A stretch of DNA of 64,000 nt from Alligator mississippiensis (Eukaryota > Chordata > Crocodylia > Alligatoridae). The stretch spans positions 47,717,434-47,781,433 of the forward strand of contig NC_081828.1 in assembly GCF_030867095.1 (NCBI RefSeq), read 5' to 3'. The translations under genes were made by a program, and so were the position numbers. The notes beneath the pieces are model-generated. The model ran no database searches, was not told the DNA's origin, and saw only the letters and a program-made list of their open reading frames with translations. Shown one piece after another: positions 57,150 to 64,000 of the stretch; within the stretch, counting starts at the first letter, position 1; the number at the start of each line of letters is the position of its first letter.

Positions 57150-58440
57150 AACAGGACACAGAAGACAAGGTTCACATAATGGGAAAGTATTTACAGAACT
57201 AATCAAAGGTCTCCAGAGACAGACTACAATACAAAAAGAATCTGGCTTGGGTACCATGGGGAAAAAAGCTGCTGGAAAGGCCACATAAGTAGCAAACATT
57301 TGTCCTTATAAATATAAATGAATGAAACTTTGCTGTATGCCTAAAAGGTAGATATATAATGTCAGCCCATTTTAGAGCTGGGGATATTATGATCATCATA
57401 GTTCCATTGATGTCAATGCTAGATTACATCAGCTAAGGATTTGGCCCCTGAGAGATGAAGTGTCTGGTCCAAAGCCACCCAGAGCGCCACAATCTAATCA
57501 TTTCCTAAACATCTGTATGCCATGCTGCAGATGTGCTCAGACGATATCCCCATTAGACCATGCTGCTTCCTCTTACAAGCATCATTAAGCAACATATCTT
57601 TAAAATGTATAATCCAGATCCTGTGCAATGGTGAATGCCCCTAAATCTTTTTGGCTTTATGGGAAGTTGCCAGAACTCCACCTTCTCTCAAGATCACTGT
57701 GGTTCACTTTCATAGGGTGCAAAACTAAGGCATCAGTCTTTGGCAGACCTAGAATAAGAAAGCATCTAATAAAGAGCAGAGAGCTGACCACAGCAATAAG
57801 CAAGTGACTGAAAAACAGGATGGATCCCATTACTCACAGCAGATGAACAGTATTAACACAAGAAACTGTGACTTCAGTAGGTCTGCTCATGTGAACAAAG
57901 GGTTCAAAGTCAAGTTCTCAATGAGACCAGGTTGCCAGGTTCTCTGATTCCGTAAGTGGAATTGCTAGTCCCACTCACTCCCCGATATAAGGTAATAGTG
58001 TAATTGTCAAGCCAGGACATTGTTTTAATACTGTACTACTTTCAACTTATATAGTCCCATTCACCTGAGGTTTTCAAAGCATCATACACAAAGGGTTGGT
58101 GTCATCCCCACTTTAGAGACTGACAAACTGAGGTACAGAGAAGTTAAACCAATGGCAGAATCAGCAATAGAAATCAGTCTTTTTAACTCCTCCCCATGCC
58201 CCACTCTAATCACTAGACCACATTAGGTTGTTGTATCTTTAACTCCTTACCTTGTTTACTGAGAAAAGCTTTATGTTCCTTATGACATCATAGTACCTAT
58301 TCTGAAAAAAATCCGCAGCCGGTGAGATCACCAGTTTACAACTAGTTTGGCCTCAGTGACTAAATGCTATGATAGAAGGAAATACATCCAAGGCAATATA
58401 GTATGAGCTCTCAAGGCCACTTGCTGCTGGACCTCTGGCT
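57150..58440. other. ANKRD45 intron / TEX50 upstream region
   Basis: No exon recognised. A weak copy of the short palindromic repeat (CCATTGATGTCAATG then TTACATCAGCTAAGGATTTGG) lies near 57402-57447. Confidence 0.45.
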
Positions 58441-58500
58441 ATATTTGGTTCGTGGTGGCAACCAATTCACAGGAGTCTTTTCTGTTTAAAAAACAAGACA

Positions 58501-60281
58501 ATGTTTATTCAAAGTTTCTTCCTGGGTTTTTCTTTCTGGGCTGTCTTCTTGTTCCAGAATGGCCTTTGCATTTGTGGTCGCCCAAGCTGGAGGAGAGTTG
58601 GCATGGATATTCTTCCAGAAGATCTGAAACAAATGGAGCTTGAAACACAGCTTATGTCTACTTGCCTGCCCTACCCTTTGGACCAATTATCTCTCTACTT
58701 TACCAACCTGGAAACAACCAAAGGATGGATGGATATCCTGTGTATTAGCATCAAAGTAGTCCTTTACATCCTCTGTTCTTTATCTGTACAGTATCTATGG
58801 ATCAAATGGAAGATGCATCAAAGAAGTGTTGTGATGCCCGAAGTGAGTGATGTCCATTACCAAACTCAAAAGGTCCTAGCTCAGCAGAAACCAACCATTT
58901 TGTCTGGAAGGCTGGATAGGCAGTGCCTGTTTGCAGGCTAGATACCACCGGTGGTCCCAAATTGGCACCCAATGCAGGTGTGGCGGGGCCCCATCCGGCC
59001 ACAGAGACAGGAGTTGGGTCCCACCCACCACCCACCACCCACTCCTGTCCCTACACCCTGGGGTTGGGTCCCAGAATCCTGGAACTACCCCCTTCTAGCC
59101 CTCCATACCAGGATTGGGTCTCAAGGCCCTGGCACTGCCCCTTGCATGCTAGTTCTGGGCTGTGGGGCTCAACTGTGTCCCTGACCATGCCTTAGCATGG
59201 CAGCTAAGATGGGGCACTTGATTCAGACCTCTGGTCCTGGAGCTCCCCATGGGTCTGGAAATTTGGCAGCATGATAGCATTGCCACTTCCCACCCTCCAC
59301 TGCCAAATTTCCAGATCTGTGGGAAGTCCCACATGCTGGATGACATGGCACTGCAGCATTAATCTGGCCCAAAAGTCAGGGAGTGACTGCTCCTGGATTA
59401 GAGCATAGAACTGGAGATTCTTTAGAATTAAGACCTGTGAACTACATTCCTAAATCCATATTTGGACATTTAAATAAATAGTCCAGTTGTCAAAAATGAA
59501 GAGATTCAAGCTCTCCCACTGACTCTTCCTAGCTCTCCATGGAAAACCCACTATAAGCCCATGCATATCCTGGGAGCTGCTGCCATGAAGTTCTCCTTTT
59601 AGCTCCTGAATATTAGAGACTGGTTTAAACCCTAGAACGGGCAATGGGGAAATGTTCAAGCACTTTACCTGCAAATGTAAAACCGGTGGGAGTTTCCAGT
59701 TGAAGAGAGGGGTAAAAAAAGGAGATTTTCTTTACAAGAAACTGCACAGAACAAATCTGTGGCCGTGGAAATAAGAGTCTGGGCCAGGGCCTGAGCCTGG
59801 CATAAACCAAACTAGCTCCATTGAAGTCAATGAGTCAGATTGTTGTGTAAATCATTGTAATCATTGTAACTGTCAATGGAGCTGATTTATACTAGTTGAA
59901 GGTTTGGTCCACTGACACTTAAATTTTTAAATAAGAAAGAAATCTGGCCTGGTAGTTTGTGACTCTTGAAGAATTACATTCCCTGTGTTATGGGCTCTGT
60001 CTTTCCAGGTAGTAAGTCAGACATCCACAGTTTCGGTTGCAACAGAACTCTATGGTGAGCGCACCTCCAATGTGGACAAAATGCTGTGGAGACTGTTGGC
60101 AAATACACCCATGATGATGAAATACCTGAAGCACGTCTGCCACCATGAAAGGAAAAAAGTCCCACCATGGCAATTAAATAAAAGGAGAAAGGTGGAAGAA
60201 ACTGAGGATGATGAAGAAATATTCCCTGCTTGTCCTTATAACCACTGCTCCAGTGTGGACACTGTGATGCAGGAAGTGTAA
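58501..60281 (+). CDS. TEX50: Probable TEX50, testis-expressed single-pass membrane protein
   Basis: Two exons: 58501-58872 (ends AAG|GTCCTA) and 60009-60281 (after TTTCCAG), both phase 0, giving 214 residues and a stop. Residues 1-23 (MFIQSFFLGFSFWAVFLFQN) form a signal peptide. A Cys-rich start CICGRPSWRRVGMDILPEDL follows, then one membrane segment at about 76-103 (MDILCISIKVVLYILCSLSV). The tail is basic then acidic (KKVPPWQLNKRRKVEETEDD). It lies antisense in the ANKRD45 intron between exons 2 and 3, the place TEX50 holds in human as I recall; the name rests on that and on a loose match of the W-x-x-V-G-x-x-I-L-P-E motif. No family search was possible. The frame is fully open although ANKRD45 around it is decayed. 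Confidence 0.62.
59781..59910. repeat. Short palindromic MITE-like repeat
   Basis: Contains AGCTCCATTGAAGTCAATGA and GTCAATGGAGCTGATTTATA in inverted relation. Same family as 4471-4550. It lies in the TEX50 intron. Confidence 0.65.
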
Positions 60282-61130
60282 ATGGAACAAGGGCCCCTCC
60301 TTCTCTAAAAATCATATTTTTATGCTCTGATAGTTGTTCTCCAAATTCTTTACATGGATGTTTTTAAGGAAGTCAGTGGGGGCACTAAATAGAAATCAAT
60401 GGCTGTGTGTTTGAACTGTTCACCTAATGATCTAATGTCATCTAATGATGACAATTGCAAAGTTGAATTCTGTCATGGACAGAGGAGAATGGGAGGAGGG
60501 AAGCAAAATGGCCTAATTAAAAACAAATGTTTGAACACTCTGGTGAGCATGTTTTGAATTTGGAATATCAAATAACACCATCCTTGGCAGAAAAAAGCCA
60601 ACATTTTCCCCTACACTTTAGCTATACTGAGCCACACTAGCAGCTCAGGAGCTGATCTATCAAATTAGCTGCAGCTCCCCTGGCAAAAGGCAAGTGCCAG
60701 TGTAGCACAGAGCTGGAGTAGTACTCTTGCTCCTGAGCACTTTCCAAGTGGCCAAGCAAAGAGGGCATGGTAGGAGAACCACTGTGGGGCTACAGTGAAC
60801 CTTAGCTGCAAGAACGGACCCTCAGGGCAGCAGCTGTCAGGTATAACAGAGCAGTTCATAGACTGTGCTAAGTTGCCCCAGAGACCAAACAGGTCCATGA
60901 CCAGCCCACGTGTCTAGGAGCCACACCAGTAGGAATCAGCTTCACCCCTTCTCTCTGATCACTGGCAGGATCAGGAAATCTGAGCCAGATTTTTCCTCTT
61001 CCCTAAGAGTTTCCTTACAATCTGGTTAACTAGCTACCCATGGCCCACCCACAGTGTCACAGATGAACATCTGGTCTCAGTAGCTGAAGGGGCTAATGAC
61101 CTGAACAGCACAACATCTGCAATTCATAGG
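60282..61130. other. TEX50 3' flank / ANKRD45 intron
   Basis: No clear AATAAA follows the TEX50 stop in the first few hundred bases, and no exon was recognised. Confidence 0.4.
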
Positions 61131-61204
61131 GCTAGATCCTCAGCTGTTGTAAATCCTCCTTACATCATTGATTCAAGTGGAGCTTGGATGATTTCCACCA
61201 GCTT
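61131..61204. repeat. Short palindromic MITE-like repeat (degraded)
   Basis: GCTAGATCCTCAGCTGTTGT at the left and GATGATTTCCACCAGCTT at the right are partial inverted ends. Same family as 4471-4550. Confidence 0.5.
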
Positions 61205-61499
61205 AAGATGTATGTCCCTTTGGTGATCCAACACTCATCTGTACAGCTGTGCATCTCAGGAGTTTCTCTCTCACCTGACCAGTCCAGGAAGTCGACGCAC
61301 TCAGCCTGGCCATAGCGGCAGGCAATATCTCAGGCCTTTTCACCTCAGAAAGTGGTTGCTACAATATCAGCTCCCAGTTCTACCAGAATTTTCAAAGTTT
61401 CTAGTTGTCCCCATGCAGCAGTACAGTGAAGGAGTGTGTAACCTGGGCGAGATGTGGAAGAAAAGTCATCAAAAAGCACATAGAATTTATTTTCCTTGG

Positions 61500-62045
61500 G
61501 GTGTATTCTCATAGTACTTCAGCAACTTCCTTCCCTACAGGACCCCTGAGTGCTACATAGACATGTAGCACACCTGAAATACAGAGATGTTTGGATGAGA
61601 AGCAACCAACCAACCAGGACACAGCCCACAGCTGGGGTAGGGGAGAACATTGTGGCCAAGATAATTTCTCAAAGTGCCATGCAAGGAGCCCATCATACAG
61701 TGAGAGAGAAAAAGAGTCCAAAGTCTCTCATGGGACAGAGGCAAGGGAATTTTATGGCAAGATTTATGGAGGAGAAAAGAAATTGAGTTGCAGGAAATAA
61801 AACACATGTAGGCAGCTAAGTCAACAGAAATGGTTAAGTAATACTTAACAGCAGAGAGTTATGGGAGGGGAACTGGGAAGAAACCAAGACAGGAGTGAGC
61901 AGCATGGAGAGGTGGAGCTATGATGATAGGTGGGGACCCAGGGCCAGCTTCAAACTTAATGAAGTCAATGGAAAGATTTTCAGGGGTGTTTGGACCTAAG
62001 CAGCAGAACAAGTAGAAGAAACAGGGGTTTGTAAATTTAGAGAGG
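61500..62045. other. ANKRD45 intron, purine-rich
   Basis: AG-rich sequence without recognisable repeat ends or exons. Confidence 0.4.
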
Positions 62046-62235
62046 GTGGGTTCACAACATCATAGGGATGGAGGGGGCCTCATGAGGTCATTTAGTCCAG
62101 CCTCCTGATCATCCCTGACTATCCATCCATCCAAGACAAATGTTTGTCTAACTCACTCTTGAAAATCTCCAGGGATGGAGATTTCACAGCTCTTCTAAAT
62201 ACCCCTTTTCAATGCCTGATCACCCTCCCAGTGAG
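62046..62235 (-). mobile_element. CR1 LINE 3' end (-)
   Basis: The + strand shows the antisense CR1 signature: ATAGGGATGGAGGGGGCCTC, AGGTCATTTAGTCCAGCC, CTTGAAAATCTCCAGGGATGG, TTTCACAGC. It is an old copy in an ANKRD45 intron. Confidence 0.75.
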
Positions 62236-62665
62236 AAAGATCTGAGGATTTGAGGAGTAGTAGTCCGGGTCCTGTCCCAGTGAGGTTAAAATGAGTCTTT
62301 CCTTTGACTTGGATAGGAGGTGGAGCAGAGTAGGAGTGAGCAGGCATGGGACCCACTCCTGCTGTATACTTCTGTCTGTTTTATCTTTCTTGTCCAGCCT
62401 GTATTTGGCCAGTGCTCTGATGTGCACTCTGTCCAGCCATGCATGCTGCATACAGCAGGTCTCTGCCAATAACATCCTTTTCCAACAGCAGTTGCATGGC
62501 TTTTTCATAGTTGGGGTCCTCTGGGTCCTCAAAAATCTGCTGTACGCCCTCCACTTCTCCCAAGAGAACAGGTCTCAGGAGAGGGTTAGAATACTCTGAC
62601 TCCTCAGCCTCCTGTCCTGTATCTGCCAGCCCTATAGCCTCTGCTGGATCCATTTTTCTCAAGAG

Positions 62666-62890
62666 CAGGGGTTTTCAACTTTTTTTGATCGGTGTATCTC
62701 TGGCAGCCAGATGCAGACCAGGGGTGGCGTGCGACCAGATACAGAGGCAGCTGCCACGTGTGAGGTTCCCCCACCTATGTCCAGCCAGGTGAGCGGCACC
62801 TGCGTAGGATGATGCATGGCAGCCCTCCGTACCCTTTAGGGCTTTCTCAAGTACCCCCGGGGTATATGTACCCGTGGTTGATAACCACTG
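62666..62890. mobile_element. hAT-like MITE just upstream of the ANKRD45 start codon
   Basis: 225 bp, starting CAGGGGTTTTCAACTTTTTT and ending GGTTGATAACCACTG. The flanks CTCAAGAG (62658-62665) and CTCTACAG (62891-62898) match at 6 of 8 bases. It begins 13 bases 5' of the ANKRD45 ATG (62653) and so replaces or interrupts the immediate 5' leader. Confidence 0.72.
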
Positions 62891-63509
62891 CTCTACAGCA
62901 ATGCCTGACAAGAGACAAGGAATAACAGAGACGCCTGTAAAGCATCTGACTGCTTTTGTTATTTGCATATGCACATTTTTATACTCATCAAGATCATCCT
63001 CTTGGCCTCCTCCTCCAAACTAGGGAAAAAGAATACATCCAGCATTCACACCTGAACCAGATTCAGCTAAATGTATTTCTTTACCACATTGCCAATAGAT
63101 TTGTGCTCTTGTGCAGATTTTCTTAAAGCCCCAGCTGCTGGAACTGTAAGACTGCATTAAAATCTGAGCTTCCGTTTAAAGAACAAAGTAAATTTCTAGT
63201 CTTTGTGACTGCAGAGGAAGGCTTGAATACAAGAAGCAGGTAAGCCCCAAGACTCAAAACGCAAAAAGAAAATAGAACAACATTTAATTTTTTAATCATG
63301 ATTTTAAAGTCCATTTCCTGTTTTAGGGGCCTGGTTTAATAATTTTTGAACCTTTGAGGCTGTCAGCACTGGACTGTCACTATGCAGAGTGATCTTGTAG
63401 AATATATTTAAAATACTAAGACTTGAAAAATATTTCAGACAAAGCTAATCAAATTAACCATCAACTGCATTAAGTACAGGCTATTGCACTAAATTAAGAC
63501 TGATTCTTA

Positions 63510-63514
<5 letters not shown>

Positions 63515-63566
<52 letters not shown>
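63515..63566. repeat. (TA)n microsatellite
   Basis: About 26 uninterrupted TA units, a site prone to length change and assembly error. Confidence 0.95.
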
Positions 63567-63567
<1 letters not shown>

Positions 63568-63604
63568 CAGTGTTTAATTTTAATAATGGAAACATATTAA
63601 AGAT

Positions 63605-63630
63605 TAGATAGATAGATAGATAGATAGATG
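63605..63630. repeat. (GATA)n microsatellite
   Basis: About six GATA/TAGA units, 40 bases from the TA repeat. Confidence 0.92.
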
Positions 63631-64000
63631 TTTTACTTAACTATAGAAAAATGTGGATTTGGGGTTCCTTTTTTTAATCCAAAAAGTGGGGATTTTTTTT
63701 TTAAATCAGAGAAAACCAGGATCCCTGCTCATCAGAGGATCAGAGAGCAGTTTACAATGACTGGTTACATCTCACAGCCTTTGTGAGACAGGCAATGAAC
63801 CCACCAGCAACAAGCTTTTGCTATTATCCTTGCTTCTCCTCAGCCTCAGGAAGGGTCCGAGGGCAGGGGGAGGGTATGAAGCTAGAACCGGGAGGCCGGC
63901 AGCTGTGGTTCCGCAGGGCAAGGCTGGATGGGTGGACACTTCCTGCTGTTGAGGAGACAGGCGGTGGCAGCTCTCGCTGGTTCCAGGAACTGGCTGCATC

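Larger units (their letters stand above)
57004..62653 (-). pseudogene. ANKRD45: ANKRD45 (ankyrin repeat domain 45), apparently pseudogenised
   Basis: Three exons on the - strand match ANKRD45 in order. Exon 62370-62653 begins MDPAEAIG and carries NPLLRPVLLGEVEGVQQIFE, DPEDPNYEKAMQLLLEKDVI and GRDLLYAACMAGQS; the frame then shifts before VHIRALAKYRLDKKDKTDR. Exon 61275-61442 reads YTLLHCTAAWGQLETLKILV, ELGADIVATTF, stop, GEKA, stop, DIACRYGQAECVDFLDW. Exon from 57143 leftwards reads EAKQALQIFISHIQATISSR then EGAGKAEQ. Splice phases agree between exons. The human gene encodes about 266 residues with ankyrin repeats and is linked to cilia/testis expression (from memory). Both stops (TGA at 61345-61347 and 61330-61332) stand where human has Arg, consistent with CGA to TGA changes. 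A hAT element truncates the third exon region. Sequencing error is the alternative for the frameshift but not easily for two stops. Confidence 0.85.
62900..64000. other. ANKRD45 upstream region with simple repeats
   Basis: Mostly AT-rich. The last 170 bases are GC-richer with several CpG and could be an ANKRD45 or next-gene promoter, but no exon can be assigned. Confidence 0.35.

Overview
The window is nuclear DNA of a reptile, most likely a crocodilian; a turtle is the main alternative. It has low gene density and vertebrate introns. CR1 LINE 3' ends occur on both strands, there are many short hAT-like and fold-back elements, and a Harbinger transposon is present. All coding calls rest on reading exon translations and splice sites by eye and on family knowledge; no search was run.

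Layout. (1) 1-16 kb: the last six coding exons of UCK2 (uridine-cytidine kinase 2) on the + strand, from a position equivalent to human residue 34 to the stop at 13446, with a likely 3' UTR to about 15.98 kb. Exon 1, which carries the P-loop, lies to the left of the window. (2) 16-24 kb: intergenic DNA with a CR1 end, a hAT-like MITE with target-site duplication and a large inverted repeat (two ~400-bp arms). (3) 24.6-44.6 kb: at least seven immunoglobulin heavy-chain-type V segments, all on the - strand. One is almost intact (octamer, leader, V exon, 23-bp recombination signal) but has Tyr in place of the first core Cys. The others are clearly broken, yet two of them still carry a good 23-bp recombination signal. 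The cluster is interleaved with GC-rich minisatellites and a 4-kb complex repeat array (38.2-42.3 kb). (4) 42.9-49 kb: a decayed Harbinger transposase gene on the - strand, split by two solo LTRs that each have their own short target-site duplication, plus a related LTR-like copy nearby. (5) 50-52 kb: three - strand exon-like open stretches that I could not identify. (6) 54.6-62.7 kb: ANKRD45 on the - strand, apparently pseudogenised, with a probable TEX50 gene nested antisense in its intron and apparently intact. A CpG-rich non-autonomous hAT element sits at the 3' side of the third ANKRD45 exon.

Biology. UCK2 and ANKRD45/TEX50 both map to human chromosome 1q but several megabases apart (from memory). 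The new feature here is the VH-type cluster between them. It could be an orphon cluster, the far end of the true IGH locus, or a VH-delta-like set. No D, J or C segment is visible in the window, so the three cannot be told apart from this sequence.
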